From Fen-1273 sp963837815 (lineage in GTDB: Bacteria > Bacteroidota > Ignavibacteria > UBA10030 > UBA6906), in contig CAWIOS010000012.1 of the NCBI GenBank assembly GCA_963837815.1, positions 496,001 through 560,000 of the forward strand: DNA of 64,000 nucleotides, given 5' to 3'. The position numbers and the translations under genes are program-made. The notes under the pieces were generated by a model, which was not told the origin of the DNA, ran no database searches, and saw only the letters and a list, made by a program, of their open reading frames with translations. Positions 38,240 to 46,909 of this stretch are shown here, in pieces (position 1 is the first letter of the stretch; every line of letters starts with the position of its first letter).

Positions 38240-38992
38240 ATGGCGATCACCGGGTCACTCCTCTTCTGGGGATTCATGCTCGTCACCTCAGCTCTCTTCT
38301 ACCCGATAGCGCTCCTTGTACGGGTCGTGACGTCCCCGTTTGACAGGCGTCTCCGCATACTCCACATGTTCTCCTGCTTCTGGGCGTCGACGTACACATG
38401 GTGCAACCCCCTGTGGCGCGTCCGGATCGAAGGGAAAGAACGGATCGACAGGAGCACCGCGTACGTGATGGTCTCCAACCACCAGTCGCTCCTCGACATA
38501 CTCGTCCTGTACCGTCTCTTCGTCCACTTCAAGTGGGTCTCCAAGGCGGAGAATTTCCGGATCCCCTTTGTCGGCTGGAACATGACGCTCAACAGGTACA
38601 TCAGGATCGAGCGTGGGAGAGCGAGGGGGAACCTGGGCATGATGCGGAGCGCGGAAGCCGCACTCCGCGGAGGGAGCCCGGTGATGATATTCCCCGAGGG
38701 AACGCGATCCCCGGACGGGGCGCTCGGGGAGTTCAAGGCGGGGGCGTTCGAGCTTTCCCTCCGGTCGGGCTGCCCCCTGCTTCCCATCGTGATACGGGGA
38801 ACTGCCGCGGCGCTTCCCAAGCGGGGGTTCATATTCCGGGGAAAACACGCGGTGCGCGTCAGCGTACTCGAGCCGGTTTTCCCCGGACGGACGCCCGGAA
38901 CCGACGCGGCGACGCTCCGCTCAATCGTCCGCGCGACGATCGCGGGGGAGCTCGCAGCCCCGGCCGGCGGGGAGCCGGGCCGGAACGCTTGA
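38240..38992 (+). CDS. plsC: 1-acyl-sn-glycerol-3-phosphate acyltransferase (PlsC family)
   Basis: Membrane-associated acyltransferase of 250 residues that makes phosphatidic acid from lysophosphatidate. It has an N-terminal hydrophobic segment (about 5-30), the catalytic NHQSLLD box (NHx4D) near residue 79, and FPEGTRS near residue 152, followed by PIVIRGT. AGGAGG a few bases before the ATG supports the start. Its place inside a sugar-catabolism array is odd, and it may simply be a housekeeping gene carried in the same transcription unit. Confidence 0.9.
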   Translation: MAITGSLLFWGFMLVTSALFYPIALLVRVVTSPFDRRLRILHMFSCFWASTYTWCNPLWRVRIEGKERIDRSTAYVMVSNHQSLLDILVLYRLFVHFKWVSKAENFRIPFVGWNMTLNRYIRIERGRARGNLGMMRSAEAALRGGSPVMIFPEGTRSPDGALGEFKAGAFELSLRSGCPLLPIVIRGTAAALPKRGFIFRGKHAVRVSVLEPVFPGRTPGTDAATLRSIVRATIAGELAAPAGGEPGRNA

Positions 38993-39043
38993 CTGTTCTG
39001 CAGTATTTCATGACATTCACGACACTATCCCGCGAGGAAACCC

Positions 39044-40645
39044 ATGCAACCACTCACGCTCATCGCCAGCGGCGACCTCAGACTCTCGGCAAACCGCAAC
39101 TGCGAAGCAGCACAATCCGCGATGGAACAGCAACTGGCGCGCGCCGTCGAAGGGCTCGGCGGTTCCGTCAAAAGGGCGCACCCGTTCGATCCCGCGAAGG
39201 AGCACGGGTTCATCGACAGCCAGCACTACGGGATGGAGGTGTTTCGTTCGATCCCGCCGCGCGCCCCGCTCATCGTCGCCGAGGCGGTCTGGCAGTACAG
39301 CCACCACGTCCTCGCCGGGCTGATGACCCACGGGGGTCCGATACTCACGGTCGCGAACTGGAGCGGCACCTGGCCGGGACTTGTCGGCATGCTGAACCTG
39401 AACGGGTGCCTCACGAAAGCGGGAGTCCCGTACAGCACGCTCTGGAGCGAAGATTTCACGGATGAGTTTGCGCTCGCCGGGCTGAAGCGATGGATGAAAA
39501 CCGGCAGGCTCCCCCACGACACGTCGCACGTCACGCAGTACGGCGCGGCGCGCGTCCCGGCCCAGGCGCACGCGGCCGGGAAGGAGTTTGCCCGGTCCTT
39601 CCGCTCCACGAAGGCGATCATGGGGATATTCGACGAAGGGTGCATGGGGATGTACAATGCGATCATCCCCGACGAGCTCCTTCACAGGACGGGGGTGTTC
39701 AAGGAACGGCTGAGCCAGTCGACGCTGTACGCGAAGATGCTGACGGTGAAGGCGGAGGAGGCGCGCGGGGTGTACCAGTGGCTGAAGGACCGCGGCATGC
39801 GTTTCGTTCTCGGGAAGCACGAGGAGACCGATCTGACGGAGGCGCAGGTGCTCCAGCAATGCCGCATGTACGTCGCCGCCGTCCGGCTCGCACACGAATT
39901 CCGCTGTGACACGATCGGGATCCAGTACCAGCAGGGGCTGAAGGACCTGGCGCCCGCATCGGACCTCGCGGAGGGGATGCTCAACAACGTCGAGCGCCCC
40001 CCGGTTCTCGACGAGGCCGGAGGAAAGGAGCTCTTCCCCGGGGAAGCGATCCCCCACTTCAACGAGGTTGACGAGTGCGCCGGGCTCGACGCGCTCGTCA
40101 CGTACAAACTCTGGCGATCGCTCGGTCTCCCGCCCGAGAATACGCTCCACGACATACGCTGGGGGCGGACGTTTAACGTCGACGGCAGGGACCGGTTTGT
40201 CTGGGCGTTCGAGATTTCGGGCGCGGTTCCGCCGGCACATCTCGAGGGGGGGTACCGGGGAGCGGTCGGCGAACGGCAGCCCCCGATGTACTTCCGGCTC
40301 GGGGGGAGCTCGATCAAAGGGGTGAGCCGTCCGGGGCATGTCGTCTGGAGCCGCGTGTTCGTCGCCGGGGGCGCGCTGCATTACGACACGGGGCTCGCAG
40401 AGGCGGTGTCGCTCCCCGACGAAGAAACCGAGGAGCGGTGGAAGCTGACAACCCCCCAGTGGCCGATCATGCACGCCGTTCTCGAAGGGATTACGAGAGA
40501 CCAGATGATGGCCCGGCACAAGTCGAACCACATACAGGTCGCGTACGCCCCCGACAGGGCAACGGCACGGCACGCCATGTTCATCAGGGGAGCAGCGATG
40601 AAGGAACTCGGACTCAGGGTCTGCTTCTGCGGAACGATCCGGTGA
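39044..40645 (+). CDS. L-fucose/L-arabinose isomerase-family protein
   Basis: Protein of 533 residues related to FucI/AraA-type ketol isomerases. Segments fitting the family are IVAEAVWQYSHHVLAGLM, GPILTVANWSGTWPGLVG (the substrate-domain loop), MGIFDEGCMGMYNAI, GIQYQQGLKDLAP and HFNEVDECAGLDALV, with Glu and Asp residues suited to Mn2+ binding. The exact sugar cannot be read from the sequence. The family includes many uncharacterised members that lack close similarity to E. coli FucI. Its stop overlaps the GTG start of the ABC permease, so transport and isomerisation are likely linked. Confidence 0.78.
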   Translation: MQPLTLIASGDLRLSANRNCEAAQSAMEQQLARAVEGLGGSVKRAHPFDPAKEHGFIDSQHYGMEVFRSIPPRAPLIVAEAVWQYSHHVLAGLMTHGGPILTVANWSGTWPGLVGMLNLNGCLTKAGVPYSTLWSEDFTDEFALAGLKRWMKTGRLPHDTSHVTQYGAARVPAQAHAAGKEFARSFRSTKAIMGIFDEGCMGMYNAIIPDELLHRTGVFKERLSQSTLYAKMLTVKAEEARGVYQWLKDRGMRFVLGKHEETDLTEAQVLQQCRMYVAAVRLAHEFRCDTIGIQYQQGLKDLAPASDLAEGMLNNVERPPVLDEAGGKELFPGEAIPHFNEVDECAGLDALVTYKLWRSLGLPPENTLHDIRWGRTFNVDGRDRFVWAFEISGAVPPAHLEGGYRGAVGERQPPMYFRLGGSSIKGVSRPGHVVWSRVFVAGGALHYDTGLAEAVSLPDEETEERWKLTTPQWPIMHAVLEGITRDQMMARHKSNHIQVAYAPDRATARHAMFIRGAAMKELGLRVCFCGTIR

Positions 40646-41622
40646 CCGGCGCGCGGCGCCTCTTCCGGTCCCCCGCCTTCCGCGCATGTCTGTCGCTCCT
40701 CATGGTGTTCGCGCTCGGGCTCGTGTTCAACGCCGACGGGGCGTTTTACTCCTGGGGGACGCACCGGGACATGCTGCGCCAGGTGTCCGTGATCGGGATA
40801 CTCGCCTGCGGGATGACCGTCGTGATCATCTCCGGGGGCATCGACCTCTCGGTCGGGAGCGTTCTCGGGCTTTCCGCCGTGCTCTTTTCGCTCCTGACGA
40901 TGCACACCGGGTGGAACCCGGTCGTCGCCGCGGGAGCGACGATCGCCGGGGGGCTCGCATGCGGGGCGGTTTCGGGCACTCTCGCCGGGCGGTTCAGGAT
41001 ACAGCCGTTCATCTCGACGCTCGCAATGATGGTCTTCGCCCGCGGCCTTGCCAAGTGGGTCTCGGGGGGTCAGAAAATATCAACCGCGCTGCAGATGCCC
41101 GACGGCTCGTACACGTACGTCCCTGTCCCCCCCGTCTTCGATCTCCTCAGTGCAAGGATCGCCGGGGGGCATGTCGCCGTCGTGACGCTCATACTCACCG
41201 CCTCCCTCCTTCTCTGCGGGATATTTCTCTCCCGCACGCGCCCGGGGAGGCACATCTACGCACTGGGGGGCAACGAAGAAGCCGCGCGGTATGCGGGAAT
41301 ACAGGTGCGGAAGACGACGCTCCTTGCGTACGCGCTCAGCGGCGCACTCTGCGGCGTTGCGGGAATCTGCCAGGCGGCGCAGGAGCTCCAGGGGGATCCG
41401 GAGGCGGGGAGCACGTATGAGCTTTCGGCGATCGCGATGGTCGTGATCGGCGGGACAAGCCTCAGGGGAGGTGAAGGGACAGTGTGGCTCACCGCGCTCG
41501 GCATACTCATCATCGGATACCTTGAAAAAATCCTGAGCATCAACGCGGTGGGGGAAGAGACGCGGCTGATGCTCACGGGAGCGATCATCGTGGCGGCGGT
41601 CCTGTTTCAGAAGAAGCGGTGA
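40642..41622 (+). CDS. ABC sugar transporter permease (RbsC-like)
   Basis: Inner-membrane permease of 326 residues with about eight to ten hydrophobic helices. The signature GMTVVIISGGIDLSVGSVLG (about 54-73) is typical of the ribose/galactose (CUT2) permease family. GGNEEAARYAGIQVRKT near residue 210 is the EAA-like loop that contacts the ATPase. It begins with GTG overlapping the isomerase stop (GTGA). The binding protein follows after 25 bases. No CUT2 ATPase (RbsA-like) gene is present in the window, so an ATPase from elsewhere would be needed. Confidence 0.92.
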   Translation: MTGARRLFRSPAFRACLSLLMVFALGLVFNADGAFYSWGTHRDMLRQVSVIGILACGMTVVIISGGIDLSVGSVLGLSAVLFSLLTMHTGWNPVVAAGATIAGGLACGAVSGTLAGRFRIQPFISTLAMMVFARGLAKWVSGGQKISTALQMPDGSYTYVPVPPVFDLLSARIAGGHVAVVTLILTASLLLCGIFLSRTRPGRHIYALGGNEEAARYAGIQVRKTTLLAYALSGALCGVAGICQAAQELQGDPEAGSTYELSAIAMVVIGGTSLRGGEGTVWLTALGILIIGYLEKILSINAVGEETRLMLTGAIIVAAVLFQKKR

Positions 41623-41647
41623 TACTTTCATTCACGAAGGGATGCCG

Positions 41648-42571
41648 ATGAAAAGAGGAGTACTCATATCCGCGGCGCTCGCGCTCGTCCTGGCGGCCCT
41701 CTCGCCGGCACAGAAGGCACGGTGGACGATCGGGATGAGCCAGTGCAACCTGGGGGAGCCGTGGCGGGTCCAGATGAACGCGGACATCAGAAAGGCCGCG
41801 GAGGAGCACCCGGAGATCACTGTCGTGTACAAGGATGCGCAGAACGACAACCTCCGGCAGGTTGCCCACATTGAAGAATTTGTCAGGGCGGGGGTGAATC
41901 TCATACTGATCTCACCGAAAGAGGCGGCGCCGCTCACGCGCCCCGTCGCCGACGCATACGACAGGGGGATCCCTGTGATCGTGCTCGACCGGAAGGTCCT
42001 CGGAGACCGGTACACATGCTTCATAGGCGCGGACAACAGGAAAATCGGCCGGGCCGCGGGGAGATGGATCGCGAAATTCCTCGGGGGGAAGGGGAACGTC
42101 GTTGAACTCAAAGGGCTCATGACGTCAATCCCTGGACAGGACAGGAACTCCGGATTCCGCGAAGGAATCCGCGGGACTCAGATCCAGGTTGTCTTCGAGG
42201 CGGATATGCAATGGCTCGAGCCGGACGCGCGGAAGGAAATGGAATCAGCGCTCGCGAGGTTCCCGAAGATCGATCTCGTCTACGGTCATAACGATCCCGC
42301 CTCACACGGGGCCTACCTCGCGGCAAAAGCCGCCGGAAGGTCGGGAGAGATGGCATTTGTCGGGATCGACGGTCTTCCGCAGGAAGGGCAGATGTATGTC
42401 AGGCAGGGGATTCTCTCGGCATGCTTCGAGTACCCGACAGGAGGGCGCGAGGCGATCGAGACCGCGATTGCAATACTCGGCGGGAAAACAGTCCCAAGGG
42501 CAATCACGCTTCCCTCGAGGGTATACACGAAGGACAACATTGACAGGGGAGGAGAGTGGCTTCCAGAATGA
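41648..42571 (+). CDS. Periplasmic sugar-binding protein (RbsB-like)
   Basis: Type I periplasmic binding protein of 307 residues with signal peptide MKRGVLISAALALVLAAL. The fold-typical phrases are IGMSQCNLGEPWRVQMNADI, VNLILISPKEAAPLTRPVADA, GIPVIVLDRKV, FIGADNRKIGRAAGRWIA, DLVYGHNDPASHGAYLAA and FVGIDGLPQEGQMYV. It would capture a monosaccharide for the adjacent permease. ATG 41648 is preferred over 41642 because GAAGGG is better spaced. Its stop overlaps the start of the GH172 gene (ATGA). Confidence 0.92.
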   Translation: MKRGVLISAALALVLAALSPAQKARWTIGMSQCNLGEPWRVQMNADIRKAAEEHPEITVVYKDAQNDNLRQVAHIEEFVRAGVNLILISPKEAAPLTRPVADAYDRGIPVIVLDRKVLGDRYTCFIGADNRKIGRAAGRWIAKFLGGKGNVVELKGLMTSIPGQDRNSGFREGIRGTQIQVVFEADMQWLEPDARKEMESALARFPKIDLVYGHNDPASHGAYLAAKAAGRSGEMAFVGIDGLPQEGQMYVRQGILSACFEYPTGGREAIETAIAILGGKTVPRAITLPSRVYTKDNIDRGGEWLPE

Positions 42572-43791
42572 CAACACACGGAACATGGTTACCCCGCACG
42601 CACTCCCGGCTGAAGGAGAACGCCTTTGCAAAGACCGCCGGATTGATTCTCATGCTCCTCGTCGCGGCCGTCGTGACACAGGATGCATCGGCGCAGGGTT
42701 CGTTCAACGGCCTTTCGATGGGAATGGGGAATCTCTCCCGGCTTTCGAAGGCGAAATCCCGGTCGATCAGCCCGGAAAATCCTACCGGGGAGAAGGGGAA
42801 GGGTGGGATGGCGACCGAAGGGACCGGATCGCGCGCCGGACGCGAACTCGGGCAGGGTTGGAAGATTTCCCCCTCTGTCGATATCAAGGCGGGCGAGACG
42901 TACACCGCGGCGGAGATACACGGATCCGGCGCGATACAGCACATCTGGATGACGCCGACGGGAGACTGGCGCCACCTGATACTGCGCATCTACTGGGACG
43001 GGGAGGAAACTCCTTCGGTCGAGAGCCCGGCAGGGGATTTTTTCGCGTGCGGATGGGGAGAGTACGGCCAGATTTCATCCCCCGCGGTGTGCGTGAACCC
43101 CCACAGTGGACTGAACTGTTACTGGGAGATGCCGTTCAGGAAAAGCTGCAGGATCACGATGCAGGACATCGGGGCCGAGGGTGTGACCGTCTATTTCCAG
43201 ATTGATTACACGCTGACGGACGTCCCCGCCGACGCGGCGTATTTTCACGCACAGTTCAGGAGGGTCAACCCCCTCAAGTACAGGGATGTCGTGACGATTC
43301 TTGACGGGGTGAAGGGGTGGGGGCAGTACGTGGGGACATATATCGCATGGGGAGTGCACAATAGCGGGTGGTGGGGCGAAGGGGAGATCAAGTTCTACAT
43401 CGACGGCGACACCGATTTCCCGACGATCAACGGCACCGGAACAGAGGATTATTTCTGCGGATCGTACGATTTCGAAAACGGTGAAAAAAAGGGGTACCAG
43501 GAATTCAGTACCCCCTATTCAGGGCTCGCCCAGGTGATCCGGCCTGACGGGTTCTACAATTCACAGCAGCGGTTCGGCATGTACCGCTGGCACATCATGG
43601 ACCCCGTCCGGTTTGAGAAGGACCTCCGGGTCACGATACAGGCGCTCGGCTGGCAGTCGGGGGGAAGATACCTCCCTCTCAGGGACGACATCTCCACGAC
43701 GGCGTTCTGGTACCAGACCGAGCCTCACGCCCCGTTCCCCTTGCTACCGGGGAAGGACGAGCTGGAGATCCGGAATGCGGAACCTTCGTGA
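42568..43791 (+). CDS. GH172 (DUF2961) glycoside hydrolase, exported
   Basis: Protein of 407 residues with a long N-region followed by a hydrophobic segment (TAGLILMLLVAAVVTQDASA), so a signal peptide or anchor. DUF2961 blocks are clear: GSGAIQHIWMTPTGDWRHLI, RIYWDGEETPSVESPAGDFF, and GEIKFYIDGDTDFPTINGTG followed by TEDYFCGSYDF. Glutamates E273 and E293 match the pair reported as catalytic in this family. Characterised members act on D-fructofuranose and D-arabinofuranose linkages, and some form trimers or hexamers. It is the last gene of the right arm. It points to a furanoside among the substrate sugars, which is an inference. Confidence 0.88.
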   Translation: MTTHGTWLPRTHSRLKENAFAKTAGLILMLLVAAVVTQDASAQGSFNGLSMGMGNLSRLSKAKSRSISPENPTGEKGKGGMATEGTGSRAGRELGQGWKISPSVDIKAGETYTAAEIHGSGAIQHIWMTPTGDWRHLILRIYWDGEETPSVESPAGDFFACGWGEYGQISSPAVCVNPHSGLNCYWEMPFRKSCRITMQDIGAEGVTVYFQIDYTLTDVPADAAYFHAQFRRVNPLKYRDVVTILDGVKGWGQYVGTYIAWGVHNSGWWGEGEIKFYIDGDTDFPTINGTGTEDYFCGSYDFENGEKKGYQEFSTPYSGLAQVIRPDGFYNSQQRFGMYRWHIMDPVRFEKDLRVTIQALGWQSGGRYLPLRDDISTTAFWYQTEPHAPFPLLPGKDELEIRNAEPS

Positions 43792-44179
43792 TTTGCAACA
43801 ACATGAGCCCCACGGTCTAGGACATCGATCCATCGACCTACACCACCGCCATTGTCAGACTCCACTCAGGATGAACTCTTTGCCCGTGTCGTGCAGGGCA
43901 GGCACAGTCTACGGGCAATCAGATCTATTTGTCGTATCGGCCGGAGCTGTTGCCTTGCTTAGACCCGAGGGGATCTGCCGAATAATCGCCGCTGAGGAGC
44001 AGGGTTCAATAGCAATACGCGGCTACAATGGACTTGATCGAACGACTGACCAATTGTGCGGATACTCCGGTTACCCGGCCAGGGATAACAACCTGAAAAT
44101 TGGAAGCCGAATCCCATTACATATGGGACAAGTCACGCCTGGTGTTGTTGATAAGAAAGGGGGAAGTGACCAGTAAATC
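43792..44179. other. Non-coding or decayed stretch at the start of the accessory segment
   Basis: After the GH172 stop the base composition becomes visibly richer in A+T and codon structure is lost. Short open pieces exist, for example one reading DELFARVVQGRHSLRAIR near 43868-43923, but no start, length or ribosome-binding site supports a gene. No terminator hairpin with a T-run is seen after GH172. I find no tRNA, integrase or direct-repeat boundary. Confidence 0.4.
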
Positions 44180-44542
44180 ATGTTCGTGAGATTTATTACG
44201 GCGGGCGAACCAGAATATACTACGGTTGATGCGACGGAAGGGGAAAAGTCTTTCGGCAGAACGTGGATTCTCTTGTGTCCCGAAACCAACAAGGTCTTGG
44301 TTCTGTTCGTTAAATTCCCCGCGGATGCGCTGGGACCACCACTCGGAGCAGTATACCAGATCATAAAACTCGCCCGGAAACCCGGCCCGACGATTGAGGG
44401 GCTAATCGGACGTGACCGACACGACGGAGGGTGGTATAGGATACTACCCTGTCCCGAGATGAACGAGACTAGGGGGGGTATTGACGTGTATATGGAGCTT
44501 ATATCGTTTGGCGGTGTGGAGTACGGGACAATTGGCTAGTTC
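44180..44542 (+). CDS. Small hypothetical protein
   Basis: An ATG frame of 119-120 codons ending at the TAG near 44540, preceded by GGGGGAAG about ten bases upstream. The product (MFVRFITAGEPEYTTVDATE...) is mixed hydrophilic and hydrophobic, without signal peptide or membrane segment, and I recognise no family. It lies alone in the A+T-richer segment. It may be a real accessory gene or a chance frame. Confidence 0.35.
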
Positions 44543-44625
44543 TTCTCGGAGAACGCCTTAGCTTCTGACTCCTTGTCACGGCTTGTTTTTCCTCTTGATT
44601 TGGCCTAACTGGACCATCACCTGAT

Positions 44626-44654
44626 TTGACTCCCTCTTTCGCTTGCGCTATATT
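44626..44654 (+). promoter_or_regulatory. Strong sigma-70-like promoter before the bacterioferritin region
   Basis: TTGACT (44626-44631) and TATATT (44649-44654) are separated by exactly 17 bp. The predicted start is near 44661. Downstream lie a doubtful 97-codon frame and the bacterioferritin gene at 45089. This is among the best promoter matches in the window. Confidence 0.65.
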
Positions 44655-44717
44655 GGTGCGACAGTCGTTCTTTGACTCAAAGCCTCTTCATCACTCGATG
44701 GGGAGGCATTTTGGTTT

Positions 44718-45011
44718 TTGGCGGATCGATCATCGGGATTTGCCGCCCGGGACAGCCGAAGGCCACTTCACAAGTACGATTCTTCCTTCTTGGATTTGAC
44801 CACGAAAGTTCGCGCGATTACTGCCCAATCCAAATTCGACCGGTGGGCGACCAGAAGGAAGACGGTCTCTTTCCGGGGCCTCCAGTACGTGGGAATCCTG
44901 AAGGAGCTGATCAAGAACGGCGTTCCGTGTCACATCGTGAGTGTAGGGTCGAAACTGGTCTTCAGGATCAGGTTGACCAGAAATGGTGAGTTGAGCAAGG
45001 CAAAGATCTGA
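44718..45011 (+). CDS. Doubtful small ORF upstream of bacterioferritin
   Basis: A 97-codon frame opening with TTG, with GGGAGG at 44701-44706. Its second half (RGLQYVGILKELIKNGVPCH, then VGSKLVFRIRLTRNG) looks like plausible protein. There is no recognised family, and the start codon is weak. It lies 57 bases or so beyond the predicted start of the 44626 promoter. It may be the 3' remnant of a longer gene. Confidence 0.3.
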   Translation: MADRSSGFAARDSRRPLHKYDSSFLDLTTKVRAITAQSKFDRWATRRKTVSFRGLQYVGILKELIKNGVPCHIVSVGSKLVFRIRLTRNGELSKAKI

Positions 45012-45088
45012 TTCGCCAGCTCTTGGAGGCCGGGGTTCGCCCGGCTACCCACTTGAAAGATATTCCAGCGAAGAAAGGAAGGAAAGAA

Positions 45089-45568
45089 ATGAAAGGACAT
45101 GACAAATTGCTTGATGTACTCAATCAACTCCTATCCGATGAACTGACCGCCATAAGTCAGTACATGGTTCATTCGGAAATGTGCGAGAGCTGGGGTTACG
45201 GAAAGCTCCACAACGCAATCGAAAGGCAAGCGAAAGATGAAATGCACCACGCTGAATGGCTCATCCAGCGCATCCTGTTTCTGGAGGGTTCTCCCGTCGT
45301 TTCCAAGCTAAAGGCGATCCGCATCGGTAAGAATGCCGAAGAGATCATAGGGACCGATCAGACTGCCGAGGAGGAAGCGGTTGCCGCCTACAATTCAGCG
45401 ATCGGTCTCTCAGGAGAATTGAACGACCAGGCTACGGCTGATCTGCTGACGACCATTCTGAAGATGGAGGAGGGACATTTTGACTGGGCAGAGAAACAGC
45501 GGGTCCAGATCAGACAGATGGGGGTTCAGAACTACCTGGTGAATCAGGTCTCAGGCGATTCTGAATAA
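45089..45568 (+). CDS. bfr: Bacterioferritin
   Basis: Iron-storage four-helix protein of 159 residues. All ferroxidase ligands are in place: E18 (LSDELTAISQY), E51 and H54 (DEMHHAEWL), E94 (AEEEAVAAY), E127 and H130 (KMEEGHFDWAE). M52 matches the haem-binding Met shared between subunits. It would oxidise and store iron and limit oxidative stress. GGAAGGAAAG just upstream gives a strong ribosome-binding site. It is isolated in the A+T-richer segment, served by the promoter at 44626, and has lower-GC codons than the surrounding carbohydrate genes. Confidence 0.95.
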   Translation: MKGHDKLLDVLNQLLSDELTAISQYMVHSEMCESWGYGKLHNAIERQAKDEMHHAEWLIQRILFLEGSPVVSKLKAIRIGKNAEEIIGTDQTAEEEAVAAYNSAIGLSGELNDQATADLLTTILKMEEGHFDWAEKQRVQIRQMGVQNYLVNQVSGDSE

Positions 45569-45631
45569 TCGCTCTCCGTGTAGATATTCGCAAATGGCTC
45601 AAGGCATACGAATTGCCTACAAGGGGGCAAC

Positions 45632-45952
45632 ATGAAAATCGCATATATGTGCTTTGTCTCCAATGGGTTTGACGACCACTTCCTGGCGTCGGTCAGTTCG
45701 AGTATGAACGTGAGAGAGTTTCTTCCGAATGTTGTCAAGGAGTATTGGAAATCTTCCTCCTGGTTGACGGACGCGGTCGGTCCGTATATCCTCGCTGTGA
45801 ATCTTGATACGCTCCGGGTGAAGCCACTCGGACTGTTCAAGCTGGAGAAAGACGGTAAACTCTATTCTCAGATAGGACGCGGCCAATATAGCGGGAAGCC
45901 GGAAAGCCCTGACGACCTTCGGGAAAAGGCTGAAAAGACGTTGAGTGAGTAG
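45632..45952 (+). CDS. Hypothetical protein, 106 residues
   Basis: Compact soluble protein (MKIAYMCFVSNGFDDHFLAS...) preceded by AAGGGGG five bases before the ATG. It contains GPYILAVNLDTLRVKPLGLF and a charged helical end (PESPDDLREKAEKTLSE). No signal peptide or membrane segment is visible. I do not recognise the family. It lies 63 bases after bacterioferritin on the same strand and may be co-transcribed with it. Confidence 0.6.
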   Translation: MKIAYMCFVSNGFDDHFLASVSSSMNVREFLPNVVKEYWKSSSWLTDAVGPYILAVNLDTLRVKPLGLFKLEKDGKLYSQIGRGQYSGKPESPDDLREKAEKTLSE

Positions 45953-46378
45953 CATAGAATCGGAGACTTCTTCCCGGAAGGGCCTGAGTATTCAATTCCG
46001 AACTCCCTCCTTCCCAAGGAGCCACGATGCTCTCACCTCACATTCCATTTCGGCGGCCGCCGAATCTCTCTCTTATCATTTCTTGGTCGGAGTTTACCCT
46101 TGCGCCAAATCGATATTCTGAAGATAAACCCAGATCGGGATGTGATTTTTGCAATATATGATCGGCTACCCCTAAGTGGGGTCACGCGCTTCAGGTGGAT
46201 ATACTTTGGCTATGGGAACCTTCAAGAAGAATTACTGAAACTCCTCGTTGATCCCGAATCACCGTGGAGAGCCCGACTCATTTCAGTTATCTACCTCCGC
46301 TGGACGACCCGCAGGAGCAACTTCGTACTTTATTGGAAGCGCCCCAAGATATGTGTCGGCAGAATCTTCCTTCCAGGC
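45953..46378. other. Intergenic stretch with a possible gene remnant
   Basis: A TTG-opened plus-strand frame from 46100 encodes a protein-like beginning (INPDRDVIFAIYDRLPLSG, RFRWIYFGYGNLQEELLKLL). It then runs for 240 bases antisense to the PepSY-like gene, so it cannot be trusted as a complete gene. It may be the 5' piece of a truncated gene. No promoter, terminator or repeat stands out. Confidence 0.35.
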
Positions 46379-46909
46379 TCATTTGACTTCCTCTTCGTCA
46401 GCCTCCTCCTTTTCACGCTTTGCCTCCTTCGAATGAAGAGACTTCTTTTTCAGGATCTTTCCGAATGCGTCAACCACAGCCGAGCCCTTCTTCGCTCCCG
46501 ATGTGACATGAATTTCGTAGGAGACATCCTTACCTTTTGTAACCTTTTCAGCCTTGGCAATTTTCGCCTCTGCAAACTCATTCCTCATGGCGGCTATTAC
46601 CGGAGCTGGGAGCATGCCTGATGCTACGACCTCCTCTATCTCGGAAATCGTCCCATCGGCAAGGTACAGCAGGTCTCGGGCCTGCTTGCCGTCGAGACTT
46701 TCGATTTCATAATATGTCGTACCGTTCTCCACCTCAGTTAAGGTTCCCTTGATTTGTGCATGCGGGTATGCATTGGCAAACGCCGAGAGTATAACAGCGG
46801 GCACATCTTTCTTGCTGATCTTCTTCTCTTGTGCGGAGAAAGTCGAAGCAGCGACAACTACTGATAATATCAGGCAGGCGGTTAGATGGAAATGATGGAA
46901 ATGACGCAC
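46379..46909 (-). CDS. PepSY-like secreted protein
   Basis: Protein of 176 residues from a GTG start at 46909, chosen because GGAGGTG lies five bases upstream and the next residues form a signal peptide (HLTACLILSVVVAASTFSA). Two PepSY-like repeats follow: VPAVILSAFANAYPHAQIKG ... TYYEIESLDGKQARDLLYLADGTI, and PAPVIAAMRNEFAEAKIAKAE ... SYEIHVTSG ... VVDAFGKILKKK. The tail is highly charged (KREKEEADEEEVK). Such domains occur in periplasmic inhibitors and small-molecule binders of Bacteroidota. The ligand is unknown. Confidence 0.75.
   Translation of the reverse strand: MRHFHHFHLTACLILSVVVAASTFSAQEKKISKKDVPAVILSAFANAYPHAQIKGTLTEVENGTTYYEIESLDGKQARDLLYLADGTISEIEEVVASGMLPAPVIAAMRNEFAEAKIAKAEKVTKGKDVSYEIHVTSGAKKGSAVVDAFGKILKKKSLHSKEAKREKEEADEEEVK

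Noticed and set aside
46100..46621. A 173-codon plus-strand gene opposite the PepSY-like gene
   Set aside because: It opens with TTG, has no ribosome-binding site, and more than half lies antisense to a well-supported gene. Only the first part looks protein-like, so it is kept as a remnant note.
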